Shown here: positions 50,214-62,265 of the stretch, piece by piece
Position numbering within the stretch: the first letter of the stretch is position 1
Layout: each line of letters begins with the position of its first letter
From: Capsicum annuum
Lineage: Eukaryota; Streptophyta; Magnoliopsida; Solanales; Solanaceae
Direction of reading: 5' to 3'
Assembly: GCF_002878395.1 (NCBI RefSeq)
Contig: NC_061117.1
Location: forward strand, 222,646,295 to 222,710,294
DNA: 64,000 nucleotides
Program-made: the position numbers and the translations under genes
Notes under the pieces: model-generated
Told to the model about the DNA's origin: nothing
Database searches by the model: none
What the model saw: only the letters and a program-made list of their open reading frames with translations

Positions 50214-51760
50214 GCTTTGGCGAATCTGTTGGGGATCGAACCCAGAATCTCTGGTTTATTTTTTTGAGTTGTATCGACTTAGTTTGGCACTATAGGTGTA
50301 TAGACATTTTGTTTGTGCTGTTTTGTGTTATTGTTTATCATTGTTGAGTGACTTCGTGCTCTTTGCCTACAATTTTTATCGTATGTGTTACTGCTTTATA
50401 TCTGACATCATGTGCATAACTCGAGTCATTCTTTCTGCAACAAGTCCTGGAGTGCACGTTGTGCACACAAACTCTAGTTAAGTCACCCTTATTTTAGGAA
50501 GGGGAACCGTCGGACGTATGGAGTGGGTGGAAAGCAAAGCAGTCACTATCGACCATATGCTCCCCTGAACAGCCTTGTTAGTAAACCTCAGCGTAGGTCA
50601 GTCTTTAGGTCATGCTTATCTGCATCATATTGAGACCTAGCGGGATCCACATGGCCCTTTGTAGGAGACTTACCTCTAAAGCATCTCTACGTGCTAAATA
50701 TTGCATCTTTAAGGGTAATATGGTCGTTTGACGGATTGATTTGGGGGGAAAACATGTGCTATAATTAAAGAAAGTGTATAGGCAATGAAAAATAAAAAAA
50801 AATCGAGTGTGTAGGCAAGGAAAAATTTAAAAAAAGAGAGGGAAAAGAAATAAAAAGTGAGTTGACAAAAAAAAGAAGTAGGTTTCGTAGTTTTTAGAGT
50901 TTTTTATGGCTTTTGTTTTCCACAATCTAAAAATTCAAAAAGATTTTTTTACCTTTCGCACTCATTTTTCTCAACAACATCAAAAAGATTTTCCTTTTGT
51001 TCCTTTACCATGCATTCATAATTCAAAAATTTCAAAAATATTTTTTTTAATTGGAGTTTTTTATAAAGAAAAAAATGCAAAAAAGATGGTAGAAGTTTTT
51101 TACATTTCATCTAACTAAAATACCCAAAAAGATTTTTTCTTTCATAATTGTTGGTGTCAGTTTTATGTGAAGTGTCAAATTGAAAAACTCAAAAAGATTT
51201 AATTGACATCTTTCATCCTCTGTCTGTAATCGCGTCTCTCAGGTCAAGTCTTAGTTCGCTTTAATCCTTAATTGTCCAATCCGGATGAACTACGCACCCC
51301 TGATTCTGCTCTTTCGGGAGTGAGATTCGTAAGCAGCCTATTGTTGGTTCCGGGATCTTATTTGAAAAATCAAAAAAGATTTTCTTCACTATTTATTTAG
51401 AGTAAGTGTTTCATATACATCTTTAAAAGAAAACTGCAAAAAGATTTTCCTTTAATAGGTTCAAGTTTCATTTTCATATGAATGCAAAATTGAAAATCCA
51501 GAAAGATTTTTCTTTGATAGTCGTAGGTTTCATTTTGTATAGAAATTTTAAAACTGAAAAATCAAAAAGATTTTCGTCAATTCTTTTGACAATTTATTAT
51601 TTCCTTTACTTTTTAAAGTTTCAAGTAAAAGAAAAAGAAAGGAAAAAGAGTTTAGTTGGCCATTTTGACAAGACTTGACGAACTATGCACCCTGATTCTC
51701 CCCTCTCGGGGGTGAGATACGTAGGCTGCCCTACTTTGGGCTCAGTCCAGCGAAATAAAC
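50214..51760 (+). other. Leader region of element E with recurring AAAAAGATTTT motif
   Basis: Non-coding. AAAAAGATTTT(C/T) occurs at about 50937, 50981, 51127, 51373, 51437 and 51567, with variants between. The motif GCACCCTGATTC with GGGGTGAGATACGTAGGCTG occurs near 51690 and in altered form near 51300. The same layout is present inverted in H (62400-63889). Confidence 0.6.
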
Positions 51761-53111
51761 AATTTAGAGTCACCCAGTCAAAAGAAACTGGGTCATGAGT
51801 TAATCCTCATTGTTTGAGTCGATTCCAAAAGTTGTAAGTCCTACCCCACTTCAAGTGTTGTTTGGGCCTCATGTCATCCTATTTTTTCTAACCTTATCCA
51901 AAAGCAGAGTTACAACCAAAGAAAGACCTTCCGAGCAATCTTTGAGAATGTTACGACTAAGCATGCAATGGATATGATGACATATTTTAGGAATTACTCA
52001 TCTTCCTCGGCATAAGAAATCAGAAGACAAATAAAAATGAGAGAGTCTTATTGATGAAAATCCTCACGGGCACCATAAGGGGATGGTAAGTTGAGAGAGA
52101 TAAAAATAAGAGAGTTTTATTGGTGAAAAACCCATGAGCTCCATAAGACGATGGTGAGTTGAGATAAAAATGAGAGAGGCTTGTTGGCAAAAAATTCTTT
52201 AATATGCCACTAGCCGAATGAGCTCTTCGAATGCAACGGGTCCAAGCAAGTAACTTAGTTTCAGAGCCATTAACTCAAGAACAATTGGTAGAAAGTTTGG
52301 ATGGAAAGATCAGACAACTTGATCCAAAATGCATGGCATAATCATTAGAGTTGACTGTCATTTCTAGATAAATTTTTTATTTCTTTATTTCAAATGGGGA
52401 CATTCACTGTCTTTTCTTTCTTCTCTTTATTTTTTATTTTATTTTCTTTAGTCAGTTGTCCAAATAAAATCATTGTCATTTTTTCTCTTGTCTTTGAGTC
52501 AAGTCCATGTCAAAACAAGTGAGAAAAGATTTTAAAACTGGCTACCATCTTCTTCAATTGCGCAAACCAAGACAAAAGGCCAACGCATGAAAGAGACATG
52601 ATTGTGAGCCAAAATAAGGCATGCAAAAGTTTTATCAACCGACAAGTATGGGAACTCATGAAAATACCAAGTTTCAAAGGGTTTATCTGAGAAGCATGAC
52701 AAAGAAAAGATTTGTATCTATTTCAGAGTCACTCTTAATAATCTGAGTTTGGGTCAATGATACAGCAAGTCAGTGACACATGCTAATCGTCGAAAGCAAG
52801 ATTAAATGTGACAGGGGTAGGAGCAATTTCCATGAAGGCTAAAGCCATAAAACAGCCACCATATTTTAAACTCACAAGTTTTCTTTGATAAAACAGGAAA
52901 CATATTACCTACAAAGTAAGGACTTCAGACCATAAATATCAAGGGCTGAAATACCTCACTTTTACAAATGCAGGAAGCAATATTGCTGCACAGGTTTGAT
53001 AGTCAAATCATGGTAAAATTCATCATCTTATATCCCTCGAGACACACTTTCTTGTCCAAGGATTTCAGTTTTCATTTGCTGGGTGATATACTTCTTAAAT
53101 TGAACCTTCAC
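51761..53111 (+). other. Non-coding 3' part of element E before the satellite
   Basis: Collinear with the reverse complement of H 59390-57930 (for example GTCATGAGTTAATCCTCATT near 51793 against 59310). No frame with reverse transcriptase, RNase H or integrase motifs was seen. Confidence 0.6.
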
Positions 53112-53602
53112 TCCTAGAAGACGTACCTTTTAGTCGAGTCATTTGTTTGACTCTTATAAGACGTACCTTTTAATCGAGTCATTACCCTTGACCCCTAGAA
53201 GATGTACCATTTAGTCGAGTCATTCCCTTTGATTCCTATAAGACGTACCTTTTAGTAGAGTCATTTCTTTTGATTACTATAAGACGTACCTTTTAGTTGA
53301 GTCATTCCCCTTGACCCCTAGAAGACGTACCTTTTAGTCGAGTCATCCCCTTTGATTCCTATAAAACGTACCTTTTAGTTGAGTCATTTCCCCTTTGATT
53401 CCTATAAGACGTACCTTTTAGTCGAGTCATACCCCTTAATTCCTATAAGGCGTACCTTTTAGTCGACTCATACCGCTTGATTCCTATAAGGCGTACCTTT
53501 TAGTCGAGTCATTCCCCTTGATTCTTATAGGATGTACCTTTTAGTCGAGTCATTCCCTTTGATTCCTATAAGACATACCTTTTAGTTGAGTCATTTCCTT
53601 TT
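53112..53602 (-). repeat. 41-bp satellite array of element E (about 12 copies)
   Basis: The plus strand repeats GACGTACCTTTTAGTCGAGT with CATTCCCCTTGATTCCTATAA at 40-41-bp intervals. It is the reverse complement of the unit in H's array. It ends abruptly at H's LTR. Confidence 0.92.
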
Positions 53603-53607
53603 GACCC

Positions 53608-55505
53608 TGTCACACCCCTTTTTAACACCCAAAAAGAATTATTTTTATGGGTTTCGAAAGGGTTTTCATTATTAAAGTGACAAAAAATGAAAATTTTGTT
53701 TCAAAAAGGATTATTTACATTTAAACTCAGAGTCGCCACTTGGCATAAATAAGGTGTGCCAAGTCACCCGTGGATATCCTTTTTCAAAATGGTTTTGACT
53801 CTATAAAACTGATCCGCGAACAGAGATTCTGACTAAGGAATTCTGTTGACTGAGGGGAAGGTGTTAGCCACCCCTCGATCCTGCGGTTTGACCACGGTCT
53901 CTTGGTGGAGCATATCAGCTAATTTGACATTACAAATGTATAAACTTCACAAAAACACGTAAAACAATCAAACAAATAAACAAAACAAAATGAAATAAAA
54001 AATATAATATCCAGTCCAATTATACAGTCTCGAAATAAATAAAAATGCCAAAATAAATCCTATCTAACCTATACTAATCCTAACTACTCTCCGGCCACAA
54101 GAATACATTTCAATCCGAAAACATAAATCAACACATTTCAACAAAACACTTTCATTATTCAACGATTGCAAGTCCTAATTTTTCCTACCCGAACCTACTC
54201 TTTACATATCCAATTCGACCTATCATGATACTATCACATCAACGATGTTCAAAGAATCAAAATAAATTAACGCTTACATTTTATCAATTTTCGATTCCCA
54301 CCCTCCAAAATTCAATTCAAGGTTTCCACATAATCATTCACAGTTATGATTTTTCAACAATCATCGAACACTATCAATGAAATCAAATGACAAATCAAAA
54401 TCACAAAGTATTCATATCATATCATGCCTCGCACAAATAATCACATATAATGAAATTAAAAATGAGAGGTGATAGAATTGGACCTTTGATCAAGCTTTTT
54501 TAAATTGGAATAATCCTTCCGACTAAAACCGCAACCGGAACCTCAACTCAACCATCAACAAATGAGAACCCCAAATCGATAATGTCCCTCTCGAATTCCA
54601 CCCGTACCCGCTCCTATTTTTCACTAATCCAAGGCCTGAAGTCACAACTAACGGAAAACCCATGCTAAACAGTGAAGTTGGGTCGGTTTTGGCGGTTTCC
54701 CAATAGTTTTTGCCGGAGATGGGAGGGGATAAAACTAGTGGTGTTCACTGGTGGAGAGGGTGTTTTCCGATGAGTTTGGCCTCGTTTCTCGGTGAGAAAC
54801 AGTCACCGGATCAGTGCCAATTTTTCTCTTTATGCTTCTTCGATTTCATTCCATTTCTCCTCTTTTTCAATCGATTTTAGCTCTCCATCGCCTTTCTTCC
54901 TCTCTCTCAGATCTCACGTGTACGGTGTGTGTATATGGTGTGTATGTGAAAATTTGATGGAGTGTGAAATTTTGTGTGTGCTGTGCCTGTATCGATTTTT
55001 GTCAGTAGAAAAATGGAAGATGAGATGGAGAATCTCATGTGTTCGTGTGTTTTTTGTATTTTCTGACGAGAGAGTTTGTGTGTATAATGTGAAGAAGAGA
55101 GAAATGGAGTCTCTATGTGTTGTGTATTTCTCCCCTTTTGTTCAGTCCACCCTCTTTCCCTGTGAGTGTGTATATGTAGCATATGAAAAATCAAGAATGA
55201 AAACTATGAGGTAAGTGTTGTGTGATGGTATGTGGGACCTTCCTTTTTGTTTTGTTATATTTGTCTTTTTGTTATTATAACAAAAGATGGAAAAATGTGA
55301 ATTGGGGGTAGTCACGTGGTAGGGGTAGGGATGGTGAGGTGTCTTATTTTGATTGGATAGGTTGTCAGAATAAAAACAAAATTAGTTAGGGGTTGTTATT
55401 TTTTGTCATTTTATGGAGGGATGATTACATGGTTGAGGGTATATGATAAGACGAGATAAAAATGGTAAAAAAGCTTTCGGGGAGGGACAAAATTAGGTGT
55501 CTACA
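53608..55505 (-). repeat. 3' LTR of element H
   Basis: 1898 bp. Starts TGTAGACACC and ends GGGGTGTGACA on the minus strand. Contains GAGTCGCCACTT (about 53730-53741) and GGGGAAGGTGTTAGCCACCC (53854-53873), shared with other LTRs in the window. The 140-aa plus-strand open frame at 54792-55214 is antisense low-complexity sequence, not a gene. Confidence 0.88.
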
Positions 55506-55518
55506 TCATGCCCTCTTT
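55506..55518 (-). other. Polypurine tract of element H
   Basis: Minus-strand AAAGAGGGCATGA directly before the LTR start TGTAGACACC; the expected second-strand primer in an LTR element. Confidence 0.6.
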
Positions 55519-56371
55519 GAATGTAAATACGAAGTGTTTTCAATCAAAGAAGTAAACAACGAGACAAAATTTTGACACGACCATTATTCAAAGAAAGAAA
55601 CAGAAGGAAGAAGGACAACCAGGTCTTGACTTAAGACATCCTACATACCCAAGTTATGAAGGAATCAAGTCACGGGTATTTCAAAGGATTTGAAAGAGAA
55701 GGACAATACCGAATTGGAGAGTCGAGTGATGTTCCATCGAGGTTCCTTTTCGCGGCTCTGTCATTACATCAAAAATGAAAATTACAAGTTAAAACATAAA
55801 TGAAATTACAAAATCCTATCTATACAGTTCTGTTGGACTCCTGACTTTAGTTTCATCATCCTATTCTTCAGGCGGGGTCCTGACTTGTAATTTATCACTT
55901 GTTGCTTGGTCTTCAATTGCTTCACCTTGTTGCTTAAATTTTCATTTATTCACCCTGTGCTTTGGGCGGACTCCTGACTTTCCATTTCATCACCCTGTTC
56001 TTCAGGCGGGCTCCTGACTTACAATTTCATCACCTTGTTGTTTGGCTTTCAATTGTTTCACCTCATTGCTTAACTTTCAATTTCTTTACCCTATTCTTCA
56101 GGCGGGCTCCTGACTTGCTATTTTTCAATCTGTTAACTTTCAACTTTTTACCTTGTTTCTTGACTTTCAACTTCTTCACTTTGTCGCTAGACTTTTCATT
56201 TCTTCACCCTGTTATCCAGGAGGGCTCCTGAAATCACATCCAACCTAAAAAGAAAATTATCCCAAACAAAGATTATTATAAAGAGGTTTCATTTGCCAGA
56301 AAAGTGATGTTCCAAACACAAGGATTAAATTTTTCCCCAGTTTATCATCAAAGGACTTTTGTGAAAGTTAC
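55519..56371 (-). other. Region between the satellite array and the polypurine tract of H
   Basis: Non-coding. A phrase TTCAGGCGGGCTCCTGACTT with CACCCTGTTCTTCAGG recurs about five times between 55860 and 56230, a second, degenerate short repeat. Confidence 0.55.
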
Positions 56372-57945
56372 ATCATTATAGGAATCAAAGGGAATGACTC
56401 GACTAAGAGGTACGTCTTATAGGAATAAAAAGGAATAACTCTACTAAAAAGTACGTCTTGTAGGAATCACAAGGAATGACTTGAATAAAAGGTATGTCTT
56501 CTAGGGGTCAAGGGGGATGACTCAACTAAAAAGGTATAACTTCTAGGGGTCAAGGGGAATGACTCAACTAAAAAGGTATAACTTCTAGGGGTCAAGTGGA
56601 ATGACTCGACTAAAAGGTACGTCTTATAGGAATACAAGGGATGACTAAACTAAAAGGTACGTCTTATAGGAATCAAAGGGAGATGACTCGACTAAAAGGC
56701 ATACCTTATAGGAATCAAAGGGAATGACTCGACTAAAAGGTACATCTTATAGGAATCAAAAGGAATGAATCGACTAAAAGGTACGTCTTATAGGAATCAA
56801 AGGGGATGACTCGACTAAAAGGTATGTCTAATAGGAATCAAAGGAAATGAATCGACTAAAAGGTACGTCTTATAGGAATCAAAGGGGATGACTCGACTAA
56901 AAGGTAAGTCTAATAAGAATCAAAGGAAATGACTCGATTAAAAGGTACGTCTTATAGGAATCAAAGGGGATGACTCGACTAAAAGGTAAGTCTAATAGGA
57001 ATCAAAATAAATGACTCGACTAAAAGGTGTGTCTTATAGGAATCAAAGAAAATGACTCGACTAAAAGGTACGTCTTCTAGGGGTCAAGTGGAATGACTCG
57101 AATAAAAGGTACGTCTTATAGGAATTCAAGGGATGACTCGATTAAAAGGTACGTCATATAGGAATCAAAGGGAGATGACTCGAATAAAAGGTATGCCTTA
57201 TAGGAATCAAGGAGAATGACTCGACTAAAAGGTATGTCTTATAGGAATCAAAGGAAATGACTGGACTAAAAGGTACGTCTTATAGGAATCAAAAGAAATG
57301 ACTATACTAAAAGGTACGTCTTATAGGAATCAAAGGGGATGACTAGACTAAAAGGTACGTCTTCTAGGAATTAAAGGAAATGACTCGACTAAAAGGTATG
57401 TCTTCTAGGAATTAAAGGAAATGACTCGACTAAAAGGTACGTCTTATAGGACTCAAAGGGGATGACTCGACTAAAAGGTATGTCTAATAGGAATCAAAGA
57501 AAATGACTCAACTGAAAGGTACGTCTAAGAGGAATCAAAGGGAATAACTCGACTAAAAGGTATGTCTTAAGGAATCAAAGGAAATGACTCGACTAAAAGT
57601 TACGTCTTATAGTGGTCAAGGGGAATGACTTGACTAAATGGTACGTCTTATAGGAATCAAAGGGAATGACTCGACTAAAAGGTACGTCTCCCAGGAATCA
57701 AAGGGAAATGACTCGACTAAAAGGTACCTCTTCTAGGGGTCAAGGGGAATAACTCGAATAAAAGGTACGTCTTATAGGAATCAAAGGGAATGACTCAACT
57801 AAAAGGTACGTCTTCTAGGAATCAAAGGAAATGACTCGACTAAAAGGTACGTCTTCTAGAGGTCAAGGGGAATGACTCGACTAAAAGGTACGTATTCTAG
57901 GGGTCAAGGGAAATGACTCAACTAGAAGGTATGTCTCCTAGGAGT
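56372..57945 (+). repeat. 41-bp satellite array of element H (about 38 copies)
   Basis: Unit GACTCGACTAAAAGGTACGT followed by CTTATAGGAATCAAAGGGAAT, 40-42 bp per copy, head to tail over 1.57 kb. Variant groups recur together: copies with CTTCTAGGGGTCAAGGGG replace CTTATAGGAATCAAAGG in runs near 56510-56610, 57080 and 57730-57910, and copies with TCTAATAGGAATC alternate with CTTATAGG copies near 56820-57000. Such higher-order patterns point to amplification of multi-unit blocks. No coding potential. Confidence 0.95.
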
Positions 57946-60479
57946 GAAGGTTCAATTTAAGAAGTGTATCACCTAGCAAATGAAAACTGAAATTCCTGGA
58001 CAAGAAAGTGTGTCTCCGAGGGATATAGGATGATGATTTTTACCATGATTTGATTATCAAACCTGGGCAGAAACTTTAATTCCTGCATTTGTTGAAGTGA
58101 GGTATTGCAGCCTTTGATATTTGTTCTCTGAAGTCCCTGCTTTAGAGGTAATATGTTTCCTGTTTCATCAAAGAAAACTTGTGAGTTTAAAACATGGTGG
58201 CTGGTTTGTTGCTTTAGCTTTCGCGGTGATCGCTCTTTCCATCATCATATTTAACTTTGCTTCCAACCATTAGCATATATCATTGACTTGCTGAATCATT
58301 GACCCGAACTCAGATTATTAAGAGTGACTAAAACAAACATAGTATCTCTGCTTTGCCATGCTTCTCAGATAGACCCTTTGAACTTTGGTATTTCCATGAG
58401 TTCCCTGACTTCTCTGTTGACAAAATTTTCTGCATGCCCTTTTTTGTCTCTCAATCATGTCTCTTTTATGTGCTGGCTTTTATCCTGCTTTGTGCAATTG
58501 AGGAAGCTGGTAGCCAGTTTTGAAATTTTTTCTCACTTATTTTGACATGGACTTGACTCAACGACAAGAGAAAGATGACAATGATTTTTTATTCGAATAT
58601 CTGACTCAAGAAAATAAAATAAAAATAAAGAGAAGAAAGAAAAGACAATGAATGTCCCCATTTGAAACAAAGAAACGAAAAATTCATCTAAAAATGACAG
58701 TCAACTCTAATGATTATTTCATTCATATCGGATTAAACTGCCTGATTTTTCCATTCAAAACTCCCAAATTGTTGTTGAGTTAATGACCCTGAAACTGAGT
58801 TGCTTTCTTAGGTCAATTGTATTCAGAGACCTCATTTGGCTAGTGGCGCATTGAAGGGTTTTCGCCAATAAGCCTCTCTCATTTTTTTATCATTTCACCA
58901 TTGCCTTATGGTGTCTGTGAGGGTTTTTCACCATTGAGACTCTCTTATTTTCATTTCTCTCAACTCACAGTCGTCTTATGGTGCCCGTGATGGTTTTTAT
59001 CGATAAGACTCTCTAATTTTTATCTCTCTCAACTTACCATCTCCTTATGGTACCCGTGAGGATTTTCACCAATAAGACTCTCATTTTTTATTTTTTCTCT
59101 TGATTTCTTATGCTGAGGAAGACAAGTAGATCCCAAATACATTATCATATCCCTCGCATGCTTATCCTTAACTTCCTCAAAGATTGATCTAAAGGTCTTT
59201 CTTTGGTTGTAACTTGTCTTTTGGTTAGGGTTAGAAAGAAAGGATGGCATGAGGCCCAAACGACACTTGAAGTGGGGTAGGACTTACTATTTTTGAAATC
59301 GACTCAAACAATGAGGATTAACTCATGCCCCAGTTTCTTTTGACTAGGTGACTCTAAATTGGTCATTTGGTTGGACCGATCCCAGAGTTGGGCAACCTAT
59401 GTTTCTCACCTCCGAGAGAGTAGAATCAAGTCACACGTAGTTCTGGCGGCTCATTCTTTTTATTTATTCTGATTTCCTTTTCTTTTCTTTTATTGACTTT
59501 CTTTTTGGGATTTTTCTGACTTTATTTTGCTTGACACTCTTTTTTTTATTTTTGGACACATTTTTTCTCATCTTTGTTATACCTTTTGACTCTATTTTTT
59601 CGCTTAACACCTTTCTTTTAAGCTTTTCTGACTCTATCTTGATTCCAAAAGAGAGGTATGAAAGAAAATAGGACTAAAGCTCAAATGGGGTAAACAAAGG
59701 ATGACACGATGTTTGGATAGCAGAATGAAATGCCTTCGTCATATCAATCCTTGAAAATGCAAGTACATATCATGCAATATGAAAGTGAGAGATGAAGATC
59801 ATTTGTGATATTTTTACAGCACTAATTTTAACTGAGACTGTGCATCGCCACTTCTTCTGCCAACTCCATCTTTGTTGTACATTCCTCATACTTTCGTGGA
59901 GCTAATTTTTCTAATCCTTTTGATGTAGGATCACACATCCACTATTTGACCTAATTGAGATATATCTTTCAAATGCTGACCAAGTTATTCTCATGATTCT
60001 CAAAATAATTGTCTTAATTTTCAAAGAAGGCTCCAACTTGATCACCAAATACCTCAGCAGTCTAACTATTTTCTCAGACGCTCTCTTTTACTAACTTTAA
60101 CCCTCATATTCAATGCTCATGCTTAAATTGGATTTTAAGATCTGGCTGAAAATTTCTCTAGCATGTTATATCACTAGAGTCAACATAAAATATACTATGT
60201 AAAGAAAACAAACAAACAATATATATTTAAAACACAAAGGAAAATGGGACACTTTATTTAGTTGAAACAAAAGATAGAAGGGTTTGAACATAAACAACCA
60301 AAGGACAAAACAAGATAGATCTCGAACTACAACCCTAAAATAATTCGGATAATAGAAAATAAAATAAAATAAACTACCAGACCTCTTCCTAGTAGGGAGA
60401 GGGGTGACTTCTCAATTGCTCAACCTGACATCTTAGTCACTGGTTTCCATATCAACATGACTAGAGTTTCCCTCACTGT
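57946..60479 (-). other. Non-coding middle of element H
   Basis: Where pol would lie in an autonomous element there is no recognisable protease, RT, RNase H or integrase. Near 58850-59070 GGTTTTCACCAATAAGACTCTC-like phrases recur about four times at 70-90-bp spacing, matching GAGAGTCTTATTGGTGAAAA-like copies in E (52040-52190). T-rich tracts fill 59460-59640. Confidence 0.6.
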
Positions 60480-62265
60480 CAATGTTCTACACCATAATTG
60501 ATCCATCTTGAATTATCTTTTCAATTTCTCTTTTCAAATCTTGACAATCTTCAATACTATGACCCTGAGCATCATAATGATACGCACATCGTATATTAGG
60601 ATCAAAATTTCTTGAACGTCAATTAAGAGTGCGACCAAGGAGATGAGTGATCATGCCCTCCTGTACCAATCTCTAAAATAAACTAGTATATGACTCTCCC
60701 ATTGGTGTAAAGCTATCTCTTGACTTCTGTCTCATTTCATTATTTGGCTTGGATAGAAAATTTAGCCTAGAATGGTTTTGGTACGTTTGTGAAGTTAGAG
60801 GATGACTCTAGGGTATTGGGGTATGCTATTGTGGGTAAGATGAGGGTTGAACATGTGGTTGTGCATTATACATTGGATATGGATGTAGAGGAACAGAGTA
60901 TAATGAATTTTGGGAGTGATTATGTGGAGCATGGGTATAAACTTAAGCTTGAAAGTGACGACAATCGAGTCTTCTTGACCGTGCCCACTGTCCAACTACA
61001 ATAGACGATGCACTTCCTCATTCTTTGTCTCCCCGACACTTCCTGAACCCTTTTGAATTGATTGAGTTGTTGCTTTTAATGTTGCGAAACTCACAATGCG
61101 ACCAATCTTAATTCCCTCTTCTATCATTTTCCCTATTTTAATGACCTCAATAAATGACTTGCCTAATGCAGGTAACAAGTGTTGATAATATGTTTCATCC
61201 TGCGCTTGAATAAACTCCTCCACTATTTTGCTTTCTTTCATTGGCGGTTTTACTCTAGCAGCTTGTTCGTGCCATCTGATCGCATACTCCCTGAAACTCT
61301 CAGTATTCATCTTCTTCATACTGGTTAGGGATTTTTCATCAGGGATCAATTCCACATTATATTGAAATTGTTGCACAAATTCATTAACTAAATTATCCCA
61401 ACTATTCCACCTATCAATATCCTGATCAACAAACCACTCTGAGGCTAGACCCGAAAGACTTTGACCAAAGTAAGCCATGAGTAGTTCTTCTTTGCCTTTG
61501 AAACCTTTTAGTTGGTTACAATAACATCTCAAATGCGCCACCGGATCCCCGTGTCCATCATACTTCTCAAACTTTGGCATCTTAAAACCGAAAGGGAGAT
61601 GAACACCTGGAAACATGCACAGATCTTTATATGAGACACTTTTGTACCCCCAGTCCCTTGGAGATTCTTCATATCCAGTTCCAAACTTCTCAATTTTTTG
61701 GTCATTTCTTCTTGTTCTTCTTTCCTAATAGGCTTTTTGGTATTAAGAGCAAATTCAGGCGGATGAGTGTAGCCTTAAGGATCACTCGACTTAAATGTGA
61801 GCTCGGGAGCATAATTTCAATCACTTGAAATATCAATACAGGGTCGCTTTTAGTATGAGGAATCACAACCATTGGATTGGCATTAAAAGTAGGAGCTTCA
61901 GGTGGGAGTGGAGCTGCAAAAGCATGAACAACAGATGGAGCCGAGTAAGTGGTAGCTTTGTGTTGAGGAGTGAGGAAATGAACATTAGAAGTGGTTGGAT
62001 ATTGTTGCCCCAGAGTCGATCCTGATGCATGTTGTGTCATATCAACAAAAATGGAAAATTCTGCATGTGACACATGAGGCAAGCTAGAAAGATATTCTAA
62101 ATTATCAGTGGGAACTGGAGGAGGCGGCAACCCATTAGACCAAGCTCGATGCATTTCTATCATTTGCTGCCTTAATTTTTGAATCTCTTTATTAGCTCCT
62201 AAATTCTCATTTCCCGAACTCCATATCTGATTAGTGACAACAAACTCGGTATCCTTGTTGGCCAT
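60480..62265 (-). pseudogene. gag of element H, Tat-like, disrupted
   Basis: The ATG at 62265 opens MANKDTEFVVTNQIW, then a coiled-coil-prone stretch and a PPPPVP segment. Near 61750 the frame shifts; from 61616 to 60996 it reads MPKFEKYDGHGDPVAHLRCY, LASEWFVDQDI and FREYAIRWHEQAARVKPP, the retrotransposon gag domain of Tat/Ogre-type elements. After another shift at about 60995 there is a tyrosine/proline-rich part (VPLHPYPMYNAQP near 60880), and near 60544-60586 CAYHYDAQGHSIEDC, a CCHC-like knuckle remnant. Stops and shifts make it non-functional as it stands. The product would package element RNA in cytoplasmic particles. Retained gag similarity without pol suggests loss of pol, not random decay of the whole element. 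Confidence 0.85.

Larger units (their letters stand above)
45754..53607 (+). mobile_element. Element E: Tat-like LTR retrotransposon lacking gag and pol, split twice
   Basis: The 5' LTR is 45754-47782 plus 50091-50213, interrupted by solo LTR F. It starts TTTAGACACGTAATCTTGTC, matching H's TGTAGACACCTAATTTTGTC, and ends GGGGTGCAACA. Four bases later comes the primer site TGGCGAATCTGTTGGGGA (50218-50235), of the TGGCG type used by Tat/Ogre elements. The interior to 53607 is collinear with the reverse complement of H: GAGACCTAGCGGGATCCACA (50631) against 63470, and the CCCTCGAGACACACTTTCTT text (53035) against 58020. The H segment from about 62400 to 59450, with gag, is missing: E passes straight across near 51700-51740. 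A 41-bp satellite array starts at 53112 and is cut by H at 53608. Confidence 0.82.

Noticed and set aside
54792..55214. 140-aa open frame on the plus strand
   Set aside because: It lies antisense within H's 3' LTR, in low-complexity TC/TG-rich sequence, with no counterpart frame in E's LTR.
56372..57945. Regular repeat array, CRISPR-like in spacing
   Set aside because: The whole 41-bp unit is repeated head to tail without unique spacers, inside a plant retrotransposon. It is satellite DNA.
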